Assembly (NCBI GenBank): GCA_001443495.1
Contig: LDXR01000008.1
Location: forward strand, 69,595-133,594
Direction of reading: 5' to 3'
Source of the DNA: a candidate division NC10 bacterium CSP1-5
GTDB taxonomy: Bacteria > Methylomirabilota > Methylomirabilia > Methylomirabilales > CSP1-5
DNA: 64,000 nucleotides
The translations under genes and the position numbers were made by a program. Position 1 is the stretch's first letter. Each line of letters opens with the position of its first letter. The notes beneath the pieces are model-generated. The model was not told where the DNA came from, ran no database searches, and saw only the letters and a list, made by a program, of their open reading frames with translations. Positions 17,470-25,997 of this stretch are shown here, piece by piece.

Positions 17470-18648
17470 TCAGATAGCCCCGAGTTCCCTCCTGACGGCG
17501 CGAAAGGCCTCCAGGACCCGATCGATATGGGCGTCCGTATGAGTGGCCATATAGCTCGAGCGGATGAGGGCTCGCCCCTCGGGGACGGCGGGGCTCACGC
17601 TCACGTTGGCGAAGACCCCCTGTTCGTAGAGGGCGCGTCCCATCCGGAAGGCGTGCAGGTCGTCGCCGAGCAGGACCGGGACGATGGGCGTTTCGCTCAG
17701 CCCCGTGTCAAACCCCATCCCTTTCAGGCCCTCTCGCACCCGCTGCGCATTCTTCCAGAGCTGCGTGCGTCGCTCTGGCTCACGCTCGATCACCTCCAGG
17801 GCAGCCCCGATGGTGGCCACACAGGCGGGGGGGAGGGAGGCGCTGAATATCATGGAACGGGCCTTATGCTTGACGTAGTGGATTACCTCGTGGCTCGAGG
17901 CGATGAAACCTCCCACTGACGCCAGGGCCTTGCTGCACGTCCCCATGACGATGTCCACTTCCTCTTCGAGCCCGAAGTGTTCCGCAGTCCCGCGGCCCTC
18001 CTTGCCAAGCACGCCGGTGGCGTGGGCGTCGTCCACCATCACCCTGGCCCCGTATTCTCGGGCGAGGCGAACGATTCCCGGGAGGTTGACGATATCTCCC
18101 TCCATGCTGAAGACCCCGTCCACGACGATCAGCTTCCCCTTATCAGGGTGAGCGGCCAGGATGCGCTCGAGATCTTCCATGTCGTTGTGCCGGTACTTCA
18201 GGATCTGGCCAAAAGAGAGGCGACAGCCGTCGATGATGCTGGCGTGGTTCCACCGGTCGATGATGACTACATCGTCTTTGCCGACCAGGGCCGAGATGAC
18301 GCCCAGGTTCGTCTGAAACCCGGTCGAAAAGAGGAGGGCGGCCTCTCTCCCCTTGAACTTGGCGAGCTGGGCTTCGACCTCGGTGTGAAGATCCATGGTG
18401 CCGTTGAGGAACCGGGAGCCGGCGCATCCGGTCCCGTATTTCTCCACCGCCCGGATCGCCGCCTCCTTGATGCTTGGGTGCGAGGTGAGTCCCAGGTAGT
18501 TGTTGGACCCCACCATGATCATTCGTCGCCCGTCCACGACGACCTCGGGGTCCTGAGCCGATCGGATCACTTGGAAGTATGGGTAGAGCCCGGCCGCCAT
18601 TACCTGCTTGGCGTCGGTGTATGCGTAACATTTGTCGAAGATGTCCAT
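17470..18648 (-). CDS. spt: Serine palmitoyltransferase (alpha-oxoamine synthase)
   Basis: A 392-residue PLP enzyme. It condenses L-serine with a fatty acyl thioester to 3-ketosphinganine. PLP contacts include H135 (WNHASIIDG), D206/H209 (DDAHATG) and the Schiff-base K240 (GTCSKALASVGGF). The phrases MAAGLYPYFQVI, GTGCAGSRFLNGT and LKYRHNDMEDLE are closer to bacterial serine palmitoyltransferases than to BioF or Kbl. It is the middle gene of a tight three-gene operon with a reductase and a GNAT acyltransferase. Glycine C-acetyltransferase is the main alternative, but no threonine dehydrogenase is adjacent. Confidence 0.8.
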   Translation of the reverse strand: MDIFDKCYAYTDAKQVMAAGLYPYFQVIRSAQDPEVVVDGRRMIMVGSNNYLGLTSHPSIKEAAIRAVEKYGTGCAGSRFLNGTMDLHTEVEAQLAKFKGREAALLFSTGFQTNLGVISALVGKDDVVIIDRWNHASIIDGCRLSFGQILKYRHNDMEDLERILAAHPDKGKLIVVDGVFSMEGDIVNLPGIVRLAREYGARVMVDDAHATGVLGKEGRGTAEHFGLEEEVDIVMGTCSKALASVGGFIASSHEVIHYVKHKARSMIFSASLPPACVATIGAALEVIEREPERRTQLWKNAQRVREGLKGMGFDTGLSETPIVPVLLGDDLHAFRMGRALYEQGVFANVSVSPAVPEGRALIRSSYMATHTDAHIDRVLEAFRAVRRELGAI

Positions 18649-18657
18649 GGCCCCCCT

Positions 18658-19662
18658 TTACAACCAGCCGTGACTCTGATACCACTCGGCCACCCGTTGC
18701 GCTCCCACGTCCAGGGGAACGGAGGTGGTGAAACCCAGTTCGTGTGAGGCCTTGCTCGGGTCGCAGACCCAGTACCGCTGCCGCATCTCACAGGCCTTGT
18801 CTCGGTTGAGCAGGGGCGGGACTCCCGCAAGGCGGGCGATCCCCTCCCAGGCCCAAGCGGCGCCAGCGAGGAGGGCAGAGGGAACGGGAACGGTCATTGG
18901 CCGGACGCCCAGGGCCGCCGCGATGGCCTGCGATATCTCTTCCCAGGACCGAGGAGATTTTTCTCCAAGGTAGTATATCTCCTGGTCCCTGCCGCGCTCG
19001 GCCGCCAGGGTGACCCCGCGGATCAGGTCCTCCACGTAGCACAGGCTAAAGGCCCGCCTCCCGCTCAAGCGAAACGCCATCCGCCGTTTGGCCAGTCGAT
19101 AAAAAACCAAAAGATCCCGGTCCCGCGGACCATAGATCACCGGGGCCCGCACAATCACCCACGGAATCGCCCCCCCGACTTGCTCCAGGGCCTTCTCCCC
19201 TTGCAGCTTGCTCCGGCCGTAGTGACTCACAGGTTGGGGAGGGTCCGACTCCCGCAGCGGAACTCCATCCCGGCTCGGACCGGCTGCCGCCAGGCTGCTC
19301 AGATACACCAGTCGGGGTGGCTGTGTCCGTCCGGCCAGGATCGCCACCAAGTTGGCCGTGCCCTCCCCGTTGACCCGATAGTACTCGTCGCGCTCCAGCG
19401 CCTTGGTGAGTCCGGCCACGTGAAAGACCCAGTCAAAGTTGTCATCGAGGCGCCCACCGAGTTCGGGGTCTGTGCAATCACCTTCGATGACCCTGACCTG
19501 TAGGCCTTCGAGCCAGCGGAGGCGGCTCTGGCTTCGGGCCAGGCAGGTGACCTCGTCTCCTCGGTGCAGCAGGTATTCCACCAAGTGGCTGCCGATGAAC
19601 CCGGTCGCGCCCGTGATCAAGGCCTTCACGCTGCCCCGCGTCCCTCCGGGTTGATAATCCAC
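18658..19662 (-). CDS. NAD-dependent epimerase/dehydratase, candidate ceramide-pathway reductase
   Basis: A 334-residue extended short-chain dehydrogenase. The nucleotide motif is GATGFIGSHL (about 18-27) and the catalytic YxxxK is Y-G-R-S-K (about residue 168). It resembles the 3-beta-HSD/dihydroflavonol reductase group, as does the CerR reductase of the bacterial ceramide pathway. It is the first gene of the operon, 9 bp before spt. The start is uncertain: GTG at 19662, or GTG at 19629 directly before VKALITGATG. Confidence 0.75.
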   Translation of the reverse strand: MDYQPGGTRGSVKALITGATGFIGSHLVEYLLHRGDEVTCLARSQSRLRWLEGLQVRVIEGDCTDPELGGRLDDNFDWVFHVAGLTKALERDEYYRVNGEGTANLVAILAGRTQPPRLVYLSSLAAAGPSRDGVPLRESDPPQPVSHYGRSKLQGEKALEQVGGAIPWVIVRAPVIYGPRDRDLLVFYRLAKRRMAFRLSGRRAFSLCYVEDLIRGVTLAAERGRDQEIYYLGEKSPRSWEEISQAIAAALGVRPMTVPVPSALLAGAAWAWEGIARLAGVPPLLNRDKACEMRQRYWVCDPSKASHELGFTTSVPLDVGAQRVAEWYQSHGWL

Positions 19663-19823
19663 CCCTGCCGGGGTGAGGCGGCCCGAAACGAGGCTCTATT
19701 CTATGGCAACTGCCTTTTCCAAGGCAAGCAGGAACACACAAAGGGCCTTGGGGCCGGCAGGGGAGCCGGCGCGGTCCCTCCACAAGATCCAAAGCCGCCT
19801 GTCAGCCGGCTGCATCACCATGG

Positions 19824-20141
19824 TTAGGGGAAGACAGTGACCATCACCGCAAAGAGTATCAGTTCGTCCCTCCCGGCGTTTCCAATCCAGACCTCGTCAC
19901 CGTCGCCCGCCATGAAGAGATCCCCTGCCCGGCCCTCCTCCTCGCGGTCTCCGATGCGGATGCGGGCTCGACCTCGAACAACATACATGAGGGTGTCGCT
20001 CCCGTGGCGCGTGGGCCCGAGGCGCTGCCCGGATTTGAAAAAATGGGCGACGCACCTCAGATGCGTTCCCTTGCCGAGCTCGACCGATTTGGGCCCGTTG
20101 ACCTGATATTCCCGGACCGTCTCGATGTTGACCAGTCTCAC
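19824..20141 (-). CDS. Small cupin protein
   Basis: A single-domain cupin of about 105 residues. Cupin motif 1 is degenerate (GPTRHGSDTLMYVVRGRARIRIG) and motif 2 is GDLFMAGDGDEVWIGNAG. Only some of the usual metal ligands are visible, so it may bind a ligand rather than act as an enzyme. The GTG at 20141 is chosen because GGAGG lies 7 bp upstream; a longer frame from 20264 adds a low-complexity basic segment that does not look like protein. It is the gene left of the IS element. Confidence 0.55.
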   Translation of the reverse strand: MRLVNIETVREYQVNGPKSVELGKGTHLRCVAHFFKSGQRLGPTRHGSDTLMYVVRGRARIRIGDREEEGRAGDLFMAGDGDEVWIGNAGRDELILFAVMVTVFP

Positions 20142-20413
20142 CACTCCTCCTCCAGGCTCTCCCCTCTTCCCGCTGGACTCGCCCTCTCGTCTTCTGTACG
20201 GTCGTGCATTGCGGACGATTCCGTGACTGCCAAGCTCGGTGGCTGTCGCCACGGCAGTCGTCACTGTGCAAGGCGAGCGTGGTGGAAAAGCCAGAGGGAT
20301 GACGGCATATGCATCCTGGAGATGGTTAACTACACGGACCGTCGATTATCTCTTCATGGCCCGGGTGGCGCGGGGGCTTAGGCTACCATAGGGTGCATCT
20401 GATTGCAAGGCCC

Positions 20414-21517
20414 TGTACTCGTTCACTACATATGAGACACGGAGGGGCTCTCCTTGGGTATGATGCCGTGTTGTTGGAGGAACTGCAAGGGTGTGAGATA
20501 GCCGAGCGCTTGGTGGGGCCGGACGGTGTTGTAGATGCCTTCCCATTGAGCGAGCTCTCGGTTGAGCGCCTCAACGGTCCAGGAGCACTCGGTCACCTCA
20601 TAGAACTCCTCGGTATGGGTCCGCTGCGCCCGCTCGACCGCGCCATTGAGCTTGGGGCTTTTCGGGGGCAGCACGAACAGGCGGATCCCGCGGCGCTGGC
20701 ACTCCGCTTCAAAGGCCGCGAAGAATTCGGCGCCCCCATCCACCTGGACGGCCCGGATGGGGAAGGGCATGCGCGCTTGCACGCTATCCAGAAACTGCAC
20801 GGCGAGGGCGGCGGTGGCCCGGCGATGGGCCTCCAGGACATCCCAGCGCGAGACCACGTCGCGGGCGGTGAACTGTTTGAGGAGGACCCCGGGCACGGGC
20901 CGGAGATCGAGGGTGTCGAGCTGAACTAAGTCGCCCGGCTGCCGAGGGTGATACTCTTTCGGTTTCCGCATGGCGTACGGGCGGTGGGGCCGCCGTCGGG
21001 CGGCCCCCAGGGCTCGCCGCTGCGGTTCGACGAGCCGCCCATGCCTTTTGAGATAGGTGAGGATGCGCCCGACCGTGGACGCCGAGGTGGCCTGCCCCTG
21101 GGCCCGGAGCAGGATCACCAACTTATCCTTCCCCCAGCGGGGGTACGTCGCCCGCACCTGGTGCACAGCGGTGATGAGCGTCAGGGGCCACCGCGGAGCG
21201 CGCACGCGCCGCGGGCGCCGGGAGCGCTCTTTGAGCGAGGTCAGGTCGGTGGGGTCAAAGCGGCGGCGCCACCGGTAGAGGGTCGCCCGGCTGACCCCGA
21301 AGGTCCGGCAGGCCAGCGGGACGTCCCGGGTCTCCTGCCAGAGGCTGAGCGCCCTCAGCCGATCCCGCTCCCGGGGCGACAGCGCCACATGCCCATACCG
21401 CGCGACCCAATCGAACTGCCAGTTCAGGCCAAAGACGCTCATGAGGGGTTCCTCCTTCCGCGTGGGAACCCCTCCCTTGTACCCTAAGTTTGTCTCACAT
21501 GTATCTGAACGAGTTCA
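20414..21517 (-). mobile_element. IS481-type insertion sequence, complete
   Basis: A 1,104-bp element with terminal inverted repeats: left TGTACTCGTTCA then ACATATGAGACA, right (reverse complement) TGAACTCGTTCA then ACATGTGAGACA, with only a short mismatch block between. It is flanked by a 5-bp direct repeat GGCCC (20409-20413 and 21518-21522), the expected target duplication. One intact transposase fills it. The intact ends and duplication point to a recent insertion. Confidence 0.85.
20426..21442 (-). CDS. IS481-family transposase
   Basis: A 338-residue DDE transposase. The N-terminal helix-turn-helix is VPLACRTFGVSRATLYRWRRRF (about 41-62). The catalytic triad is D in QLDTLDLR, D in QVDGGAEF and E in NGAVERAQR. 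The C-terminus has the rve-type NTVRPHQALGYLTP. The frame is uninterrupted and lies fully inside the inverted repeats, so the element is probably still able to move. Confidence 0.9.
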   Translation of the reverse strand: MSVFGLNWQFDWVARYGHVALSPRERDRLRALSLWQETRDVPLACRTFGVSRATLYRWRRRFDPTDLTSLKERSRRPRRVRAPRWPLTLITAVHQVRATYPRWGKDKLVILLRAQGQATSASTVGRILTYLKRHGRLVEPQRRALGAARRRPHRPYAMRKPKEYHPRQPGDLVQLDTLDLRPVPGVLLKQFTARDVVSRWDVLEAHRRATAALAVQFLDSVQARMPFPIRAVQVDGGAEFFAAFEAECQRRGIRLFVLPPKSPKLNGAVERAQRTHTEEFYEVTECSWTVEALNRELAQWEGIYNTVRPHQALGYLTPLQFLQQHGIIPKESPSVSHM

Positions 21518-21637
21518 GGCCCCGAGCCCGGGACCCCTTGCTCCCCCACCCTTTCGCATGCTACCCTCCCGGTGGCCTCGGCGACTGCGCTGGTCGACGG
21601 GGCCGATGCCCTCAGCGATTTCGGGGGTGAAGAGTTC

Positions 21638-23458
21638 ATGCTGGAACCCCTGAAGCGGTTTTTGATCGGTGAACCGAAGGCGACGGCCCAGGCGCCGCAC
21701 GAACGCCTGTCCAATCCTGTCGCCCTGGCGGTCTTCTCCTCCGACGCCCTGTCCTCAGTGGCGTACGCCACAGAGGAGATCCTCCTCGTCTTGGTCCTCG
21801 CTGGGGCGACCGCCCTCACGTGGTCGAGCGGTATCGCCGTGGCCATCGGACTCCTCCTCCTCATCGTCACGGTGTCGTACCGCCAGACGATCCAGGCCTA
21901 TCCGGCAGGCGGCGGGGCGTATCTCGTCAGCAAGGATAACCTGGGCGTCCCCGCGGGCCTGGTAGCCGGCGCCGCCCTGCTCATCGATTATGTCTTGACC
22001 GTTTCCGTCAGCGTGGCCGCGGGCGTGGCCGCCATCACCTCCGCCTGGCCCGCCCTCTACGGGCAGCGCGTCCTCCTCGGCGTCGTGGCGGTGGCGGCGA
22101 TCGCCATAGCAAATCTGCGCGGGTTGCGGGAGTCGGGAAGGCTGTTCGCCGCCCCGACCTACCTCTTCATGATCAGCATGCTCGGCCTCATCGTCTTGGG
22201 CCTCGCCCGTCTCCTCTGGGGGGAGACCCCGGTGGTGCCTCTCCCCTCGTCCCCCGTGGTTCCGGTGGCGGCCGTGACCCCCTTTCTCATCCTCCGGGCC
22301 TTCGCGTCCGGGTGTACCGCCTTGACGGGGGTCGAGGCGATCTCCGATGGCGTCCCGGCGTTCCGCAAACCTGAGGCCGACAACGCCAAGCGGACCATAG
22401 CCTGGATGGCCGGCATCCTGCTGATCCTCTTCCTTGGGGTCACCTTCCTGGCGCGAGCGTATGAGGTCCTCCCCCGCGAAGGCGAGACGGTGGTTTCTCA
22501 ACTCGCCCGGATGATTGTCGGCACGAGCCCCTTCTATTACGTGATCCAGGCGGCGACAGCCCTCATCCTCCTCTTGGCGGCCAACACCAGCTTTGCCGAC
22601 TTCCCGCGGCTGTCCTACTTTCTTGCCCGCGACCGCTTCCTCCCCCGCCAACTCGTCAACCGGGGCGATCGACTGGTCTTCTCCAACGGGGTTATCGTCC
22701 TCGCCCTTCTCGCCTCGTTGCTCCTCGTCCTCTTCGGAGGCGACACCCATGCTCTGATCCCTCTGTATGCCGTCGGCGTTTTTATCTCATTCACCCTGTC
22801 TCAGGCGGGTATGGTCCGACGGCATCTCCGCCTTCGGGAGACGGGCTGGCAGCGCGGTATCCTCATCAACGGGGCGGGGGCGGTAACCACGGCGGTCGTC
22901 CTCACGGTCGTCGGGGGGACAAAGTTCGTCGATGGGGCCTTCCTGGTGGTGGTCATGATTCCCATCCTCGTGGGCATGTTCGCCGCGATCCACCGCCATT
23001 ATCGGCAAGTGGGGGAGCAGCTCCGCATCAAGCATTTCGCCGTTCCGGACAAGGTGACGCATGCGGTCCTCCTCCTCGTGTCGGACGTCCACATGGGCAT
23101 CCTCAACGCACTGAACTATGCCCGGGCGATCTCGCCAGAGGTGGAGGCGGTCTACGTCAGTCTGGATGAGGAGGCGACGAAGCAGATGCGGCTTCGCTGG
23201 GGGCTCTGGTCGGGGGGTGTCCCCCTGGTGATTCTCGACTCGCCCTACCGGTCCGTCGTACAGCCACTCATCGAGTACGTGAACAAGATCCAAGCCGAGC
23301 GACAGGTGGATTTCGTTACCATCGTCCTGCCGGAGTTCGTCCCCGCGCGGTGGTGGCATCACCTCTTACATAATCAGACCGCCCTCCGGATCAGGGCCCA
23401 TTTCCTCTTTCGCAAGGGGACGGTCATCATCAACGTGCGTTTCCATCTCGAGACGTAG
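21638..23458 (+). CDS. APC-family amino acid permease with cytosolic C-terminal domain
   Basis: A 606-residue transporter with about 12 membrane helices. The APC-type first helix region is visible in NPVALAVFSSDALSSVAYATEEI and the second in YPAGGGAYLVSKDNLG. The last 150 residues form a soluble domain (TDVHMGILNALNYARAISPEVEAVYV-like). The ATG at 21638 is chosen because GGGGGTGA sits 7 bp upstream; an earlier in-frame start at 21572 adds a non-conserved tail. The IS element lies just upstream and may affect its expression. The substrate is unknown. Confidence 0.85.
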   Translation: MLEPLKRFLIGEPKATAQAPHERLSNPVALAVFSSDALSSVAYATEEILLVLVLAGATALTWSSGIAVAIGLLLLIVTVSYRQTIQAYPAGGGAYLVSKDNLGVPAGLVAGAALLIDYVLTVSVSVAAGVAAITSAWPALYGQRVLLGVVAVAAIAIANLRGLRESGRLFAAPTYLFMISMLGLIVLGLARLLWGETPVVPLPSSPVVPVAAVTPFLILRAFASGCTALTGVEAISDGVPAFRKPEADNAKRTIAWMAGILLILFLGVTFLARAYEVLPREGETVVSQLARMIVGTSPFYYVIQAATALILLLAANTSFADFPRLSYFLARDRFLPRQLVNRGDRLVFSNGVIVLALLASLLLVLFGGDTHALIPLYAVGVFISFTLSQAGMVRRHLRLRETGWQRGILINGAGAVTTAVVLTVVGGTKFVDGAFLVVVMIPILVGMFAAIHRHYRQVGEQLRIKHFAVPDKVTHAVLLLVSDVHMGILNALNYARAISPEVEAVYVSLDEEATKQMRLRWGLWSGGVPLVILDSPYRSVVQPLIEYVNKIQAERQVDFVTIVLPEFVPARWWHHLLHNQTALRIRAHFLFRKGTVIINVRFHLET

Positions 23459-23607
23459 CCGGGGCCCGCACCTGGGACTCCCTCGCGCGAGCAATCCAAT
23501 ATCGGGAATACGGGGAGTGCGCCACAGTGTGACAGGGTGAGGGTGCACACCCGTTCGGGGAAAACAGGACGTGAGGGGAAGGGAGGCTGCCTCGGGCGCT
23601 GATGTGC

Positions 23608-23685
23608 TGGTGACCCCAGCGGGATTCGAACCCGCGTTGCCGCCTTGAAAGAGCGGTGTCCTAGGCCAGGCTAGACGATGGGGTC
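23608..23685 (-). tRNA. tRNA-Glu (UUC)
   Basis: A full cloverleaf reads on the minus strand. Acceptor 5' GACCCCA (from 23685) pairs perfectly with TGGGGTC, discriminator A, then an encoded CCA (23608-23610). The anticodon arm is CCGCT/TTC-bearing loop/GGCGG, with anticodon TTC at 23647-23649. The T arm is GCGGGTTCGAATCCCGC. Confidence 0.95.
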
Positions 23686-23860
23686 CACCGCGGGCATGAT
23701 GCGATGGCTAGACACATAGCATATCCGGTCTCGGTTCGCAAGGGAGAAGACCCCGGGAATGCGCGCCTAGGAAGACGTCAGGCCCCTGATACCGGGGAAG
23801 GGCGTTGACAAGGTGAAATGATTCAAGAGAAGATGACACGGGCTCTCCCGGGGGTCTTCC

Positions 23861-24226
23861 ATGGATCGGAAGCGATTCGCGCGACTCGTGGCGGAGGCCT
23901 TGGCAACTCTCCCCCCGCTGTTTCAGGAAAAGTTGACGAATCTCGAGGTGGTCATCGAGGCCTGGCCCCGCAAGGAAGATCTGGAAGAGGTGGGTCTTGA
24001 CCCGCGGGAGACGCTTCTCGGTCTCTACCGGGGTGTCCCGCTGACAGAGCGGGGGGTCGAAGGACCACTGATGCCTGATCAGATCGTCATCTTTCAGGGC
24101 CCGATCGAGTCCTACTGTATGGATGATAGCGAGATCCGGGAGGAGGTTCGCCGGACCGTTGTCCACGAGGTGGCCCATCACTTTGGGATCGGGGAGGAGC
24201 GCCTAGAGGAGCTGGGTTGGGACTAG
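23861..24226 (+). CDS. Small zincin-like metallopeptidase family protein
   Basis: A 121-residue protein of the minimal zincin (DUF1025-like) family. The zinc motif HExxH appears as VVHEVAHHFGIGEERLEELGW near the C-terminus, with a downstream Glu as the likely third ligand. The N-terminus MDRKRFARLVAEALATLP is typical. Family members are small cytoplasmic proteins of unclear peptidase activity. It has no obvious operon partner apart from a 40-residue zinc-ribbon gene 36 bp downstream. Confidence 0.85.
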   Translation: MDRKRFARLVAEALATLPPLFQEKLTNLEVVIEAWPRKEDLEEVGLDPRETLLGLYRGVPLTERGVEGPLMPDQIVIFQGPIESYCMDDSEIREEVRRTVVHEVAHHFGIGEERLEELGWD

Positions 24227-24261
24227 AATCGAGGCGGTGAGTTTCTCCTTGTGTCGAGCAT

Positions 24262-24384
24262 ATGGATTTCCCGGTACGGTGCGCTACGTGCGGATGGACA
24301 GGGCAGATCGATGAGGCCAAACCCGGCCCTTCGGTGGCCCTGTGCCCGGCCTGCGGCAAGCCCCTCTTCCCCGAAGAGGGCTAG
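24262..24384 (+). CDS. 40-residue zinc-ribbon protein
   Basis: The frame from ATG 24262 to TAG 24384 encodes 40 residues with two CxxC knuckles (C7-A-T-C10 and C28-P-A-C31) 17 residues apart. This is a complete minimal zinc ribbon, which is unlikely to arise by chance in so short a frame. The ribosome site is weak. Function is unknown; it may bind RNA or a protein partner. Confidence 0.55.
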   Translation: MDFPVRCATCGWTGQIDEAKPGPSVALCPACGKPLFPEEG

Positions 24385-24486
24385 TACCGTTCCGACGCGA
24401 TGAGCCGAATTTGGCGGCGTGGCTCGTTCCAATGGTCGTGGGAGTGCGGAGCGAGAAAGTTTGCAAACAGTTGCAACGGCACGAGG

Positions 24487-24729
24487 CTACGCTGGATTAC
24501 GCTGCCAGAAGGGCCGGAGGCGGAAGGTCTTGAGCGAAGCAGAGCAGATGCTGTTGGCGCAGCGGTATACGCGGAAGAGGAGTCGGTGGGTCCCGGTGGG
24601 GATCAGGTAGCAGTCGCAGTGGGGGCAGAGACGCCGGTCCTGGTAATGCTCTTCGACGTAACGCCGAATCTCCTGCAGGTTACAGATGATCTCCCCGCCT
24701 GGGCTGAGAAAGAGATATTCGGTAATCAT
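24487..24729 (-). CDS. Small Cys-containing hypothetical protein
   Basis: An 80-residue frame with CPHCDCYL (about 35-42) and CANSIC (about 57-62), a possible zinc-binding pair of knuckles. The N-terminal part is mixed alpha/beta in character. The ribosome site is weak. It lies 60 bp after the 31-residue membrane protein and in the same direction, so the two may share a transcript. Coding status is uncertain. Confidence 0.4.
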   Translation of the reverse strand: MITEYLFLSPGGEIICNLQEIRRYVEEHYQDRRLCPHCDCYLIPTGTHRLLFRVYRCANSICSASLKTFRLRPFWQRNPA

Positions 24730-24789
24730 CGTCGGTTCGCTACAGCCGTTTCTTCATGGCACACGTCCGGGCGCGGCGGGCCTTCGGTG

Positions 24790-24885
24790 CTATTCCTCAA
24801 CCTCCCGGCGCGCCTTCCGGACAGCCAGCCAGATGACAAGCACTATGACTCCCATCCAGAGGACCTCGAAGAGCACCAGTTGCAT
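24790..24885 (-). CDS. 31-residue single-pass membrane protein
   Basis: The frame from ATG 24885 to TAG encodes 31 residues: a short N-terminus, one hydrophobic helix (VLWMGVIVLVIWLAV, about 8-22) and a charged tail RKARREVEE. A strong GGGGGAGAGGG ribosome site precedes the ATG. This helix-plus-basic-tail form is common among small inner-membrane proteins. Function is unknown. Confidence 0.55.
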   Translation of the reverse strand: MQLVLFEVLWMGVIVLVIWLAVRKARREVEE

Positions 24886-24990
24886 CCCTCTCCCCCTGGG
24901 GCCCGGAGATCTTCACTATCATCTATATTCTACTCCTTCTCGATCCGGTGTCAAGGACTTCGATCCATCACCTGGTCTTCAAAGCCGGCC

Positions 24991-25019
24991 TTGGCCGATC
25001 CTGCAGTCGCTGCTATGAT
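24991..25019 (+). promoter_or_regulatory. Leaderless promoter of the lipoprotein gene
   Basis: TTGGCC (24991-24996), 17 bp, TATGAT (25014-25019). The expected start point coincides with the ATG at 25026, and no ribosome site is present. Confidence 0.55.
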
Positions 25020-25025
25020 ACGCGC

Positions 25026-25346
25026 ATGAGATGGGCGATACCGCTGCTGTTGGCGAGTCTTCTCCTTGGGGCGGGGGCGTGCTCGGTACCATGGCTCGGC
25101 GACCGCGACGTGCAGGAGTGGCGGGGGCAAATCGTTGAGCTGAATCGGGATCGGGGGTATATCGTGGTGCGCTCCCAGGAGCGGTTGCTCGATTATGTCT
25201 TTCGGCTGACCTCCAAGACCGAAATCACCGCACAGGGGCCGGCGAGGCGTTCCCTCGAGCCTGGCCAGTGGGTTACCGTCCAGTATGAGAAGGATCGTTC
25301 CGCGGACGGACCGCCTGCCGCCCTCCGCGTTCAGGTAATCCGGTGA
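25026..25346 (+). CDS. Small lipoprotein, OB-like
   Basis: A 106-residue protein with a lipoprotein signal: MRW, hydrophobic stretch LLLASLLLGAGAC, and Cys 19 as the lipidation site. The mature part (GQIVELNRDRGYIVVRSQERLL...PGQWVTVQYE) is a short beta-rich domain resembling an OB fold. It probably sits in the periplasm, attached to a membrane. Its partner is unknown. A leaderless promoter directly abuts the ATG. Confidence 0.65.
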   Translation: MRWAIPLLLASLLLGAGACSVPWLGDRDVQEWRGQIVELNRDRGYIVVRSQERLLDYVFRLTSKTEITAQGPARRSLEPGQWVTVQYEKDRSADGPPAALRVQVIR

Positions 25347-25577
25347 TGAAGACCTCGTCCTCCTCCCTTCCATATGATTGATCCAGGAAGACCCGCCACA
25401 TTTGGGACAGGGCTGTTTCAGCTCTGCCATGTCACTCCCTTTGTGTCTCCCGGCGTTTGAGGAAAGCAGGCTCGCCCGCTCCATCGGCGGAGAGCCTCGG
25501 ATGGAGATCAAGGGGGGGCGATCGACGAGGGCCTTTACGGAGCCGGGGGCGAGACCGTGAGGGGAACGGGGGAGGAT

Positions 25578-25985
25578 CTAGCGCTGCCCTAGGGTCTGGA
25601 TCCTGGCGAGCCACTCCTTGGAGGGGATGACGCAGAGAAAGCCCAATGGCTCGTCGCCGATGTTCTCGAACTGGTGCTGTTCGTTCTGCGGGATATAGAC
25701 GATATCTCCGGCTTCCACCTCGTGGACCTCCCATCCCAGAAGGACTCGAGCCCGGCCTTTCAAGATCATGACTCCCTGGTCATGGAGATGATGTTCAAAG
25801 GACGATTGGCCGCGGGGGGGGATCTCGAAGTAGCGGACGGCAAAGTGCTGGGCTCCGTCCTTGGGGCCGATCAGGACGTGGCGACAGCTCCCCTCGCTGG
25901 TCCCGCCCCCCTGATAGAGTTCCGTCTCGACCCCTTCCCATGCGAAGTTTCTGTCCCCGCCGATCCGCTTGTGGACGACACCCAT
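25578..25985 (-). CDS. Cupin domain protein next to a diiron protein
   Basis: A 135-residue cupin. Motif 1 contains FEHHLHDQGVMILKGRARVLLG with the His residues and motif 2 is DIVYIPQNEQHQFENIG, so the metal-binding set is intact. The upstream gene, 12 bp away and co-oriented, encodes a ferritin-like diiron protein; the two probably form a small operon for an oxidation reaction. No substrate can be named. Confidence 0.75.
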   Translation of the reverse strand: MGVVHKRIGGDRNFAWEGVETELYQGGGTSEGSCRHVLIGPKDGAQHFAVRYFEIPPRGQSSFEHHLHDQGVMILKGRARVLLGWEVHEVEAGDIVYIPQNEQHQFENIGDEPLGFLCVIPSKEWLARIQTLGQR

Positions 25986-25997
25986 CGCGATCCCTCG

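Noticed and set aside
17470-18648. Reading the oxoamine synthase as glycine C-acetyltransferase (Kbl) or BioF
   Set aside because: The operon partners and the SPT-type phrases favour serine palmitoyltransferase; the bioB gene is 8 kb away and not linked.
24951-25511. Minus-strand frame beginning MAELKQPCPKCGGSSW
   Set aside because: Only the first 20 residues look like a zinc ribbon; the rest is the complement of the lipoprotein gene. It could be a truncated remnant.
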